Positions 45,856 through 56,749 of a stretch of DNA of 64,000 nt are shown here, one piece after another. The notes beneath the pieces are model-generated. The model made no database searches, was not told the origin of the DNA, and worked only from the letters and a program-made list of their open reading frames with translations. The stretch comes from Hypomesus transpacificus (Eukaryota; Chordata; Actinopteri; Osmeriformes; Osmeridae), in NCBI RefSeq assembly GCF_021917145.1, contig NC_061074.1, forward strand, positions 2,169,487 to 2,233,486, given 5' to 3'. Numbering within the stretch: the first letter of the stretch is position 1; each line of letters begins with the position of its first letter. The position numbers and the translations under genes were made by a program.

Positions 45856-46729
45856 TAGCCTGACGTTGTCATACTCATAATTCTAGTCAGAATATGAGTC
45901 TGAGAACTCTCCGTTGGGCTTTGACTATGGGGCCTGTTTCAAACGAGCCTGGAAAACAAATGCCTCTTCGCTCAATTGGATAGATCTACAACCAATCAGA
46001 GCAACAGAGTATGTGACGTATGTCAAGCGCCTCATAGTTGTTGTCAACAGAACTAAACTGAGAGGCAGCTAAATCTTTACTGACTAAACTGCAAGCAGAC
46101 TTGAACTATGCTTGAAGAATGAATACAAATGATTTTTGCCTGTGTTGTAAAATTAATGGTGGGGGGAGTACTTGTTCACACGGTCAACCTTTTTGAGCTA
46201 AACAATAAAGGGCAATGCGTATACGAACGAGTTCTCCGTTTAGGATTACAACTCCACAAAAGAAAAGGAGAAACCACAATGACCACTGGGTTTTCATTGT
46301 GTCCCATCTTCTTCGCGACCATCGGGCCAGCTGATAAATTAAACTTTTACCGAATCCCGTAGGAAGGACTGCAAAAACATATTTTCCATCGAAAAATGCC
46401 TTGATTGCGTCTCTCTGTTCCTCTTTCAAAATTAATGCGCTGTCGATGTCTTCTAAAACAGACTCGATGGCAGAATCATAACATCCCAGATCTCCAGCGG
46501 TAGCCATGTTTGTTCAAAACGAATTCAACTTAAGCGCTATTTTGTGTCGTGGGTGATTACGTTACTGTTGATCATCTGTCCATCATCGTATAAAGCCCGC
46601 CCTGGCAATTTCATTGGTTCGCCCAGATTCTGGTTTTCTGTAGTTGGTCCCCAATACGAGACCCTCCAGACCCAACTTCCCGACCAAATTTTTTTGTGGC
46701 GGGGAGAAGTTGGGCTGGCAGCCAGGCTA
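45856..46729 (+). mobile_element. TAGCCTG element with 9-bp target duplication, copy B, with RecQ-like frame
   Basis: It starts TAGCCTGACGTTGTC and ends GGCTGGCAGCCAGGCTA, between GCAAAATTG (45847-45855) and GCAAAATCG (46730-46738), a 9-bp duplication with one mismatch. It shares both ends with copies A and C. The interior carries the minus-strand start of a helicase gene (46507-46184). Confidence 0.8.
46184..46507 (-). pseudogene. N-terminal fragment of a RecQ/DEAD-type helicase inside a transposon
   Basis: The frame starts M-A-T-A-G-D-L-G-C-Y and reads L-K-E-E-Q-R-D-A-I-K-A-F-F-D-G-K, then F-A-V-L-P-T-G-F-G-K-S-L-I-Y-Q. The last part is a Walker A motif in the context seen in RecQ-like and related superfamily 2 helicases (a Q-motif-like region, then P-T-G-x-G-K-S). 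Homology ends soon after, and no DEAH box is present. A second copy at about 56220-56040 has the same start but a frameshift before Walker A. It looks like the 5' end of a larger autonomous element's gene left in a deletion derivative. Confidence 0.65.
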
Positions 46730-47767
46730 GCAAAATCGTGACCACAATTCAAATTAATTTATATATATATCTATGGAGCTACCCATCTTGTTCGGTAGGG
46801 GGCGGTGTGCACATACGCATTGCATTACATGGCAAATGTGCCGGGAAATTGATTGAAATGCCGGGTCTTTAGAGGACGCATCACAGATCATGGCACTCCC
46901 TCAAATTGTCCAGACACTGATAGAATTAGCTGAGCTGGTAGACACTAATAATATATTTGAGTCTGATGCCCGTGACCGAGTAGAACAAACTGAGTTGCTA
47001 GTTTGAGGAAGACCCAGATCATCTGGGATAGCACATCTTGCCGACGTCGGCCCGGTGTGTAGAAGATACGTCGGCAAGATGTAGTATAAAGATCGTTGGT
47101 ATTTCGAAACTGACTTCCAGACGATGTGTGGACGATGAATCAAATCACACCCGGCCGCACTACAGATTTATTCTGATAGATAACTCCTTATATGCTGTTA
47201 AATACTAGGCAATGTCTGATCTCTCAGAGAGCAAATATTTCACTATCCATAACCGATATGAAATGTCACTTTGCAAATGAACATAGCCTATAGGCTGACC
47301 ATTGACTTTGATAGGAATAAGGAGACAATGAAAAATATGCTTGAGTACTATACTACAGTAATATGCTTGATGCAGTACAGTAGCTAGCTAGCGTGACTTG
47401 ATTCAACCTGGATTTTCTGTGTGGGTATTATAATTAAGAGACACAATTGAAGTTCATGATTTTATATCAGGCTATGTTGATGGCATAAGCTCTTAAAAGA
47501 ACTCCAACACAGAAAAGAGAACAACGGAACATAAATATATAGGCTATAGCTTTGCCAGTTGTTCCACGCCTTCCATCGGTCTAACTGCCGATCTTGGCAA
47601 AGGAGAAGACACAAGTTTTTACAAGTTTCATAAGCACTTGCTCCATACTGTTCCTCCAACGAGCAACTTAGCTTTTGTCCTGAGGTAAAGTTTGGTCGTT
47701 CTGAAATCGTTTACTTTTCCCTGTGAAAGCAAGCTGTTTCACCTTTGGCCTAGTTCAGACAAAATCT

Positions 47768-47890
47768 GAATTTCCGCAATCTGAATTTGAATTTCCGCAA
47801 TCTGAATTTCAGAAATCTGAATTTCAAGAATCTGAATTCCTGCAATCTGAATTTCAAGAAGCTGAATTCCTGCAATTTGAATTTTAGAAA
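47768..47890 (+). repeat. Imperfect ~14-bp tandem repeat, ATCTGAATTTC type
   Basis: About nine copies of AATCTGAATTTC/AATCTGAATTCC occur with small length changes. On the minus strand the frame reads a run of I-x-E-I-Q units. There is no link to a known family. Confidence 0.75.
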
Positions 47891-48041
47891 TGTGTATTTT
47901 TGGATCAAAATAATTCAGTTGTATTATATTCGGCATACAAATAATTCAGATATTATATATTCAACAGCAAAATATTTAAGTTTTCTGAAATTCGACACAC
48001 AAAAATTTCAGATATTTCATTTTCAAATGTAGATACTTTTG

Positions 48042-48398
48042 TCAGCTTTCTAGCTCCATGAATCCGTTGCTTTGCATCCTCCGATGGATGGTCTGGTGCC
48101 TTACGCCGAACAGCTCCGCTATGTCCTTTATTTTTAAACGATTTATTAAATAGTTTTCGATGGACTCGAACGGAATGTGGATGGTTGGTCGTCCCCTTCC
48201 CATCATTTGAGGCTCCACAGCATCCAGCCGTTCCAGTACTGAAGAGAGGTGTACTATGGCAACCTCATTAATGTGTACGTCTGTGACGGCAGAGTATGCA
48301 GCCAAGCTCTCTGTGACTTGTTCTACTCGGTCACGGGCATCAGACTCAGATATATTATCAGTTTCTACCAGCTCAGCTAATTCTATCAGTGTCTGCAC
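48042..48398 (-). CDS. Helix-turn-helix protein, transposon-derived
   Basis: A 118-codon open frame. Residues 1-60 are acidic and helical, G-R-G-R-P is at about 73-77, and a helix-turn-helix (I-K-D-I-A-E-L-F-G-V-R-H-Q-T-I-H-R-R) lies at about 93-110. It ends shortly after. In fish genomes a similar N-terminal HTH precedes integrase-type catalytic domains; none follows here. The inverted arm at 46.9 kb shows a possible upstream start (ATGGCACTCCC) that is AAGGCGCTCCC in this copy, so the frame may have lost its first start. Function: DNA binding by inference only. Confidence 0.4.
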   Translation of the reverse strand: MQTLIELAELVETDNISESDARDRVEQVTESLAAYSAVTDVHINEVAIVHLSSVLERLDAVEPQMMGRGRPTIHIPFESIENYLINRLKIKDIAELFGVRHQTIHRRMQSNGFMELES

Positions 48399-49295
48399 AG
48401 TTTGAGGGAGCGCCTTGATCTGTGATGCGTCCTCTAAAGACCCGGCATTTCAATCAATTTCCCGGCACATTTGCCATGTTATGCAATGCGTATGTGCACA
48501 CCGCCCCATACCGAACAAGATGGGTAGCTCGGTCAGCAGGGAGCTGAAGAAGAGCGGCTACTGACGTCACTCTCCTGCGCCGCTCAGAATGCATTTTCGT
48601 TTTCGAATTATGGGCAGTTCTTTGAGGGCAGAACATGAAAATGAAAATGCAATGTCCGCTCTGTTTTCTTTTTGATTATGGCATAACATTTGCAGTCTTG
48701 AGGAAGAAAATGCAAATGCAAATAGGATGATTGATTACTAATTTTATTTATGAGTCAAATAATGCAGCCACATTCTTAAAATGAAAATGCATATCTGGAA
48801 ATACATTTGAATTTGAATTGTGGTCACGATTTTGCAGCCACGTTCTTAAAATGAAAATGCATTTCTGGAAATGCATTTTCAAATTTTACATTTCAAATTG
48901 AATTTTGGTATCTATTTGCTGGGGCATATTTTGAAAATTAAATTTCAATTGTCTTTTTTGTTTTCATTTTAATTAAGGGAAAGAATGAGCAGTCTTAAAG
49001 AAGAAAATTAAAATGCAAATAGGATGATTGATTACTAATTTCATTTATGAGTCAAATAATGCAGCCACATTCTTAAAATGAAAATGCATTCCTGGAAATG
49101 CATTTTCATTTGAATTTTGGTCACGATTTGCTTCCATAAGTCTTCAGAGGTAGAAGACAAGGAAAAGTCAGAAGGAGGAATGACAGCAATGAAGGAAACA
49201 CGGGTGTTAGAGCCAGTTCAATGATTTGTCATTCTTGTAAATTAATATTAACTGCCTGTTATTTTCTGTACTCTTAATTATTACAGGTTTAAGAT

Positions 49296-49945
49296 GTAAT
49301 AGATGTAAAGATGTAAGGTGTCCCAGTCTCTCCTGCAGCCTTACACCCCCACCCGCCACCTACGGTCTTCTTCAGACAACCGCCTGGTGGCCCCACCTCT
49401 CAAGACCGCCCGGTCCCAGCACAAGCTCTTCTCCTGCCTGGCACCCCAGTGGTGGAATCAACTCCCCACCTCCATCAGAGACACGGACTGTCTCTCCACC
49501 TTCAAGAGAAGGCTCAAGACGCACTTGTTCCGGGAGTACAATGGTACTTAGGAATGGTTTGCTGAATCCAACGCTAGTTCCCTCAAGGTTCACAATGACT
49601 CTTGCCTAGACTGTTGCTCTTGTTGGTTAGTGGTAGCTGATTTAAACTGTTGTATTCTTTTTTAGTTAATCCTATTCTTTATTGCTTTCCTACAGGTACA
49701 CCTGCACTCAGAGATTAATGTTGTGTAATTTTAACTTGTTTAACTACATGCTCTTATGGTTTCTTCCCTTTAGCACTATTTTTTGGTTGTTCACAATATG
49801 TACTTCTTGTTTTTTGACTACCCGCAATGCTGTGGGGCTATCTTGTTGTTATTATCAGTGACCTATGCACTTTGTGAAGCTCTCTCTTGGAAGTCGCTTT
49901 GGATAAAAGCGTCTGCTAAATGAATAAATGTAAATGTAAATGTAA
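49296..49945 (+). mobile_element. L2-type LINE, 3' end with C-terminal ORF2 fragment
   Basis: The frame 49318-49551 encodes L-F-S-C-L-A-P-Q-W-W-N-Q-L-P and F-K-R-R-L-K-T-H-L-F-R, the C-terminal signature of L2/CR1-group ORF2. The 3' tail has GTCGCTTTGGATAAAAGCG and ends in ATGTAAATG repeats. The first copy of the duplicated block lacks it (it would lie near 28735), so it inserted after the duplication or into this copy only. Confidence 0.8.
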
Positions 49946-52473
49946 TTGTGTGTATTTCTTTCTTATGTATAAGGTGTATACACAAAGGGGGACTGGCGGA
50001 GACAGAGGTAGGCTAGTTGGCGCGTGAGCACTTTGGGAGGCGGGTGGCGAGCGTTCGCAGTTACAAGGGCTGTTTATCAATCCGAAGAACGCTGAGAACG
50101 CAAGTACATTATTTTGAAGAACCTTCTTGCAAGCGTCCTTACAAGAATTGTCTTGCAAGGACGCAAGGACGGAGAATGAATTGAGATTAGGATTGAGATT
50201 TCCTGGACTCGCAGTATTATGATAACACTGACTAACTACAAAGACTAGATAACAAAGCTAAAAAATGGTCCGTCTACCTGTAGTTTTACGTTTTCTGTAG
50301 CCCTTGCTAACTTACAGTACCTAGTGTCTGCACTGAGATGCTAGCTAAGTTATCGACAAGTCGGTGCAAATTTACAAATTAGCCGTTTCATCAATAAAAT
50401 AAGAAAAATTTCAGCGACTGAACTGCTTATTTCTCGTCACATTTTAATTCAGATGCTGATTTACACGTACCTTTTAGCTGAAATATGAAAGGTAAAAAAT
50501 TACAGTTGAGAGGTTTGTCTGCCTCGCTTGACATCTTGCAATGACTTCTGGGAAATCAGAAGCGTTCTTTTGTCTTCCAAGATGGCATCCCCATTCATTT
50601 CTATGAAAAGTGCTCAGTGGCGCAGTGAGGCAAGCGAGAGCGCGAGACTGGACGCGGCCATCTTTCCACTTCCGTGTCTTCCTGTCTAGCTTTAAACAAT
50701 CCGAAGAATGCTGAGAATGCAAGTACATTCTTTTGAAGAACCTTCTTGCAAGCGTCCTTGCAAGAATTGTCTTGCAAGGACGCAAGGACGGAGAATTAAT
50801 TGAGATGGTTAGGGTTTTCCTGGACTCGCAGCATTATGATAACACTGACTAACTACAAAGACTAGATAACAAAGCTAAAAAATGGTCCGTCTACCTGTAA
50901 TTTTTACGTTTTCTGTAGCCCTTGCTAACTTACAGTACCTAGTGTCTGCACTGCACTGAGATGCTAGCTAGGTTATCGACAAGTCGGAGCAAATTTACAA
51001 ATTAGCCGTTTCATCAATAAAATAAGAAATGTTTCAGCGATTGAACTGCTTATTTCTCGTCACATTTTAATTCAGATGCTGATTTACACGTACCGTTTAG
51101 CTGAAATATGAAAGGTAAAAAATTACAGTTGTGAGGTTTGTCTGCCTCGCTTGACATCTTGCAATGACTTATGGGAAATCAGAAGCGTTCTCTCAGGTCA
51201 AGTCACCATCCGATGCATCCTCGATAAAAGGGGCGGATCAGGAACATTTCCGGGTATTTTTGGTGTTCTTGGTGACTTGTGTTCTTTGGATTGGAACCGT
51301 ACTTGTGCAATAAAAGATGATGTCAAACGAGTTCGCAAGAACACAAGAACGGAAAAAACGTGGATTGATAAACAGCCACTGGCTCTTTTTTTCCCTAGCT
51401 CCGAGAGCTCATGTAAATCGCCTATCGGCCAATGTGAACTTTTGTGCTCGTGCCCTCTTAGTTTCCGCGATCACATTTGCAGGCAACTTTCATTGACCAA
51501 GCAAATAAATGGGTTGCTAGTTTACCCATTTCGGATTGGTTTCAAACTTAACAAAAAATTAGGAAAAATTCTTCTATGAAAGCTAGTAGTATGAGCCAGA
51601 TTCGAGAATCAAACAAAAATTATTGGGGGAGATAGAATTTTGTAAATGTTGAATGGAGTTAATAGAATAAAAACGACCGGAAGAGTCGGAAACCTAACCG
51701 TACATGCAATACCACCTACATCCACCGGGGCCGTTGCTTCAAGCCGAGGGGCGAGGGGTGGGGGCTTGGTTCTCTCTGGTCAAGTCACCATCCGATGCAT
51801 CCTCGATAAAAGGGGCGGATCAGGAACATTTCCGGGTATTTTTGGCATTCTTGGTGACTTGTGTCAGAGAATGTCTAATAAAGAGAGAACTCCCACTCTA
51901 GGGAAACTTCCGGGTTCTGAACTGGTTGCAGTTCCACACAAGTTCCATATGAGGGCGCTAACGGTCGAGTGCAGAATGAATGGAGGTCTATGGAGCTATA
52001 CCCCTCAAAATCCACTTTTCTCAGGATATGATTTTTTGTCTAGTAATTTTAATTCTGAAATCGAAAGGGGAAGCAAAAAAAATACACACCACTGGGTGTT
52101 AGATTTTTTTAAAGTCGCCTTTCTGTTCTAAAAAGCCTTTGAAAATGGCATTGACGTCATACACATTGTACGACAAGAGCTACTGCTTAACGGCAAGCTC
52201 TGGTTACTTCCAATTTACTCTCGAGGCATCGACAACACAGCTGACAGGTTAGGCTCTCCCTGTCAATACACATGCTAGAAAGAGTTTTGGCTTGCTAATG
52301 TTGTTCCTAATGTTGCTAATGCTCTGACATTCTGGTTCTGCTTCGGATGCCATCAAGTGGGATCTCTGGTCGTAGTCAGTCCTTCACTAACCAATCAACA
52401 TTCGTTAGCAGAATGCTAGCGTGTTATGGGCAACAACGACTTACCCTGTAAGAAATCAAAAGGACATAAGTAG

Positions 52474-52850
52474 GAGTCAGGTGGCTGAGCGGTTAGGGAG
52501 TCGGGCTAGTAATCTGAAGGTTGCTAGTGCTACTGTTCGATTCCCGGCCGTGTCAAATGACGTTGTGTCCTTGGGCAAGGCACTTCACTCTACTTCAGGG
52601 GCGTGTTCAGGGAGTGGCCTAGGGTGGCACGGGCCACCCCTGAAATCTGATTGGCCACCCCAATATATGATTGGTTATATTCCCAGTCAGAGGCGGGCCA
52701 CTATATATTCCCAGTCAGAGGTGGGCCACCCCTGGTGCCACCCCTATCAAAAATGTCTGGACACACCGCTGCTCTACTTGCCTCGGGGGAATGACCCTGT
52801 ACTTATTGTAAGTCGCTCTGGATAAGAGCGTCTGCTAAATGACTAAATGT
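52474..52850 (+). mobile_element. tRNA-derived SINE, split by a hAT-like MITE
   Basis: The head has TGGCTGAGCGGTTAGGG and GTTCGATTCCC (A and B boxes), the body GTGTCCTTGGGCAAGGCAC, and the tail GTCGCTCTGGATAAGAGCG. It is the same family as at 15.6 and 61.6 kb. It is interrupted at 52596-52771. Confidence 0.85.
52596..52771. mobile_element. 176-bp hAT-like MITE inside the SINE
   Basis: It starts CAGGGGCGTG and ends CACACCGCTG, flanked by exact CTCTACTT repeats (52588-52595 and 52772-52779). The 8-bp duplication and CAG/CTG ends are typical of hAT. The uninterrupted SINE at 15.6 kb shows the empty site. Confidence 0.9.
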
Positions 52851-53629
52851 AAGTACTCGTTCATACAACTTTTGACCTGTAATCCATGTTGAACATGCAA
52901 AAACTATAATCAAATCTGAGATTTATCAGTGACAATCAGGCGTTTTTTTCCGCTCTTGTGTTCTTGCGTACTCGTTTGACGTCATCTTTTATTGCCCAAG
53001 TACGGTTCCAATCCAAAGAACACAAGTCACCAAGAACACCAAAAATACCCGGAAATGTTCCTGATCCGCCCCTTTTATCGAGGATGCATCGGATGGTGAC
53101 TTGACCAGCGAGAACGCTTCTGATTTCCCATAAGTCATTGCAAGATGTCAAGCGAGGCAGACAAACCTCACAACTGTAATTGTTTACCTTTCAAATTTCA
53201 GCTAAACGGTACGTGTAAATCAGCATCTGAAGTCAAATGTGACGAGAAATAGGCAGTTCAGTCGCTGAAAATGTTCTTATTTTATTGATGAAACGGCTAA
53301 TTTGTAAATTTGCTCCGTCTTGTCGATAACCTAGCTCAGTGCAGTGCAGACACTAGTTAACAGGTACTGTAAGTTAGTAAGGGCTACAGAAAACGTAAAA
53401 TTACAGGTAGACGGACCATTTTTTAGCTTTGTTATCTAGTTTTTGTAGTTAGTCAGTGTTATCATAATGCTGCGAGTCCAGGAAAACCCTAACCATCTCA
53501 ATTCATTCTCCGTCCTTGCGTCCTTGCAAGACCATTCCTGCAAGGAGGCTTGCCAGAACGTTCTTCAAAAGGATGTACTTGCGTTCTCAGCGTTCTTCGG
53601 ATTGATAAACAGCCCCGGTTTAAGGAGAG

Positions 53630-54465
53630 CCTGCCCACTCCCTATTAAGCCCCATTGTACCGAATTTTGTTGCAGTTCCACCCGAGTTCCACCGAGAGTG
53701 ATCGCGGTCGAGTTCAAAATAAATGGGAGTCTATGGAGCTAAACGGCTAAATTTGTCTCTTTCGCCTGATTGTCGTTGATAAATCTCAGATTTGATTATA
53801 GTTTTTGCATGTTCAACATGGATTACACGTCAAAAGTTGAATGAACAAGTACTTAAGTCCTTCTGATTTCTTGAGGGGTAAGTCGTTGTTGCCCATAACA
53901 CACTAGCATTCTGCTAACGAATGTTGATTGGTTAGTGAAGGACTGACTACGACCAGAGATCCCGCTTGATGGCATCCGAAGCAGAACCAGAATGTCAGAG
54001 CATTAGCAACATTAGCAACAACATTAGCAAGCCAAAACTCTTTCTAGCATTTGTATTGACAGGGAGAGCCTAACCTGTCAGCTGTGTTGTCGATGCCTCG
54101 AGAGTAAAGTGGAAGTAACCAGAGCTTGCTGTCAAGCAGTAGCTCTGGTCGTACGATGTGTATGACGTCAATGCCATTTTCAAAGGCTTTTTAGAACAGA
54201 AAGGCGACTTTTAAAAAAATCTAACACCCAGTGGTGTGTGTTTTTTTGCCTCCCCTTTCGATTTCAGAATTCAAATTACTAGACAAAAAATCATATCCTG
54301 AGAAAAGTGGATTTTGAGGGGTATAGCTCCATAGACCTCCATTCATTCTGCACTCGACCGTTAGCGCCCTCATATGGAACTTGAGTGGAACTGCAACCAG
54401 TTCAGAACCCGGAAGTTTCCCGAGAGTGGGAGTTCTCTCTTTATTAGACATTCTCTGGTTGTGCT
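53630..54465 (-). mobile_element. Inverted-repeat element, copy C
   Basis: This is the reverse complement of the element at 19630-20476, from GTTTAAGGAGAGCCTGCCC to CTTTATTAGACATTCTCTGG. With copy B it forms a large inverted pair around about 53.0-53.6 kb. Confidence 0.75.
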
Positions 54466-55365
54466 TTCGACGTACATGTTAAAAAATACAGGATCGTTTT
54501 TCGTTGTCGTCCGCAATGAATGGATAGTAAAAGCACTGCTTATTCTACCATTTTGTTGTATTTGATTATGCGTAACTGCTACATTTGTCATCGTAACGTC
54601 TAAACAATTGGAATAACACACATATTGCATATATAAATCACAAGAATAATCAGTAAAATTACAAATACAAGTTTAGTAAATACAATTATTTAATAAACAT
54701 TTTTACGTTTGAATTTTGGCAGGGTAGGCAGTGCCTACCTTGCCTACCCTGACTGCACGTCACTGATGTGCAGAGGTTGGAGGAGGAGATCCGGAAGCTG
54801 CAGGAGGCCAAGGATGAAGCCGAGCAGAAGCTGTGGGACGTGAGTCTGGAGTCCCAGCAGGTACGAGGCGACCTCCGCTCTGTCACCCTCTTTCATTTGA
54901 AGGCCTGTTCCAATTTTGCCACTTTTTTTCGTCCTTCGTTTTCCACTCGATGTACACTTTTTGTGGGTTCGCTCGTGGGCAGTGTCGCGTTGCCCCTCCC
55001 ACCCAAGTTCAGACCTAAACATTCATATCCCTTCTGTAGATCTATGAGAACTTGGAGGAGGCTCACCACTGGTTTCGCTCTAACTTCGACGTCCCGAGGA
55101 CCAGGACTCCGGGGGGGGGGGGGGAACCACAGCAGAGCAGGCTGCGTTCCCCAAGCAGCGCTAAAGAGGGCGAGCGCACCGCCTCTTCCAGACACCGCAG
55201 GAAGGTACTCGTGCTCTGACCACACTTCTAAAAGATTCCACACTCATCCCAGTCCAGCTTCTATACAGACATTACTTGGTAGTTTAATGATTCTTCAACC
55301 ATAAAGTAGATTTATTTTGTAAACACAGTGAATTAAATGGGGTTAAAAACACCTAATGAATAATC

Positions 55366-55411
55366 AGGGTGACCAGATTTGAGTTTGTGAAAAAGAAGAC
55401 GCTTCGTTACA

Positions 55412-55446
<35 letters not shown>

Positions 55447-56749
55447 AGTAATGTGTCTTGTCCTTATATTAAAGCAATAAATGTAATAGCAATAGATGTA
55501 GCGTATTTTTGGCGACATAATAAAATAAGAAAAATCATACAATTTTACGTTTTGGCATGGCTGCAGATGTCATGTGCTGTTGTAAATAATGCAACTGGAG
55601 GCGCAGGGTGCTCAGTGTTGCCAGATTGGAAATGCTAAGTATTGTACCAGAGGCTCAAAATCATTAGCCTGACGTTGTCATACTCATAATTCTAGTCAGA
55701 ATATGAGTCTGAGAACTCTCCGTTGGGCTTTCACTACAGGGCGTGTTTCAAACGAGCCTGGAAAACAAATGCCTCTTCGCTCAATTGGATAGATCTACAA
55801 GCAATCAGAGCAACAGAGTATGTGACGTATGTTAAGCACCGCATAGTTGTTGTCAACAGAACTAAACTACAAGTAGACTTGAAGTATGCTTGAAGAATGA
55901 ATACAAACGATTTTTGCCGGTGTTGTAAAATTAATTTAAGGGTAGGGAGAGTACTTGTTCACACGGTCAACCTTTTTGAGCGAAACAATAAAGGGCAATG
56001 CATATACGAAGTTCTCCGTTTAGGATTACAACTCCATCGGGGCCAGCTGATAAATTAAACTTTTACCGAATCCCGTAGGAAGGACGGCAAAAACATATTT
56101 TCCATCGACAAATTGCCTTGATTGCGTCTCTCTGTTCCTCTTTCAAAATTAATGCGCTGTCGATGTCTTCTAAAACAGACTCGATGGCAGAATCACAACA
56201 TCCCAGATCTCCAGCGGTAGCCATGTTTGTTCAAAACGAATTCAACTTTAGCGCTCTTTTGTGACGTGGGTGATTACGTTACTGTTGATCATCTGTCCAT
56301 CATCGTATAAAGCCCGCCCTGGCAATTTCATTGGTTCGCCCAGATTCTGGTTTTCTGTAGTTGGTCCCCAATACGAGACCCTCCAGACCCAATTTCCCGA
56401 ACAAATTTATTTTGGGCGGGGAGAAGTTGGGCTGGCAGCCAGGCTACAAAATCATTGTATTTGAAGGATAATTATCGTGCATCAGGCAACACTGAGAAGG
56501 CGGACGACCAATGACAGTTTTCCCTACAGTCAGAGCTCACGCAAGAAGGTGGAACGTAAGAGAGAAACACTTTCCAAAACTTTTAAGGGCGTAATAAAAG
56601 TTTTTGAAAGACCCAAAGAAACACAAATATCCGACGAGACATTTTTGTCTCGACGTTTTTGGAATCCCTGACGGACGCATTTTTTAGGTCTCGAAAAGAG
56701 ACCTGTCCGGGACACATGTCCGGGTATAAGAGGACGTCTGGTCGCCCTA
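55366..56749. mobile_element. hAT-like non-autonomous element 2, carrying a nested element
   Basis: It starts AGGGTGACCAGATTTGAG and ends GACGTCTGGTCGCCCTA, flanked by GAATAATC (55358-55365) and GAATAATG (56750-56757). The empty site is at about 29810 in the first copy. The termini match element 1 at 45046. It holds a 34-bp G run (55412-55445) and the TAGCCTG element copy C. Confidence 0.8.
55665..56446 (+). mobile_element. TAGCCTG element with perfect 9-bp target duplication, copy C
   Basis: It starts TAGCCTGACGTTGTC and ends GCAGCCAGGCTA, between identical CAAAATCAT repeats (55656-55664 and 56447-56455). The body matches copy B, including a frameshifted version of the helicase start on the minus strand near 56220-56040. 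It is nested in hAT-like element 2. Confidence 0.85.

Larger units (their letters stand above)
46775..48510 (-). mobile_element. Inner inverted-repeat segment with a helix-turn-helix frame
   Basis: About 46775-46990 and 48330-48510 are inverted copies: both contain ACCCATCTTGTTCGGTA and AAATTGATTGAAATGCCGGG in opposite sense. The right arm runs into a 118-codon minus-strand frame (48398-48042) with A-R-D-R-V-E-Q and then G-R-G-R-P-T-I-H-I-P-F and I-K-D-I-A-E-L-F-G-V-R-H-Q-T-I-H-R-R-M, a helix-turn-helix of the type found before integrase-like domains in some fish elements. The left arm holds only the beginning of the same frame. The middle has no other gene. Confidence 0.55.
45806..49139. mobile_element. 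3.3-kb terminal-inverted-repeat element, composite
   Basis: The ends ATTATGGAAGCAAATCGTGAC and (reverse complement) TTATGGAAGCAAATCGTGAC form inverted termini of about 30 bp, extending through ACCAAAATTC. The insertion lies between positions equal to 28550 and 28551 of the first copy, with AGTC on both sides (3-4 bp duplication). Inside are the helicase-bearing element (45856-46729), an inner inverted-repeat pair with a helix-turn-helix frame (46775-48510), a short tandem repeat (47768-47890), and a duplicated A/T-rich arm (48670-48960 and 48965-49125). No complete transposase is seen. Confidence 0.7.
51867..52930 (+). mobile_element. Inverted-repeat element, copy B, interrupted by a SINE
   Basis: It matches 19640-20340 at high identity from AGAGAATGTCTAATAAAG on. 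The SINE at 52474-52850 splits it, with TAAGTA on both sides. The right end runs into the neighbouring nested repeats. Confidence 0.7.
49991..54770. mobile_element. 4.8-kb nest of inverted-repeat elements
   Basis: This replaces about 450 bp (28778-29225) of the first copy. Outer ends GGGCTGTTTATCAATCCGAAG (50068) and its reverse complement (about 53604-53624) bracket the inner part. Within it, 50095-50560 is repeated at 50700-51190. A CAAGTCACCATCCGATGCATC block occurs at 51195 and 51780 and inverted at about 53095. A copy of the 19.6-kb element lies at 51867-52930 (plus) and another inverted at 53630-54465. The right edge (54720-54768) has CCTACCTTGCCTACCCTGAC, a familiar fish transposon terminus. 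No coding capacity is apparent. Confidence 0.6.

Noticed and set aside
47768-47890. Short direct repeats as a CRISPR or integron-like array
   Set aside because: There are no spacers between the units; it is a simple degenerate tandem repeat in a transposon.
55369-55638. Gly-rich frame over the 34-bp G run
   Set aside because: It is a homopolymer translation inside a hAT-like element.
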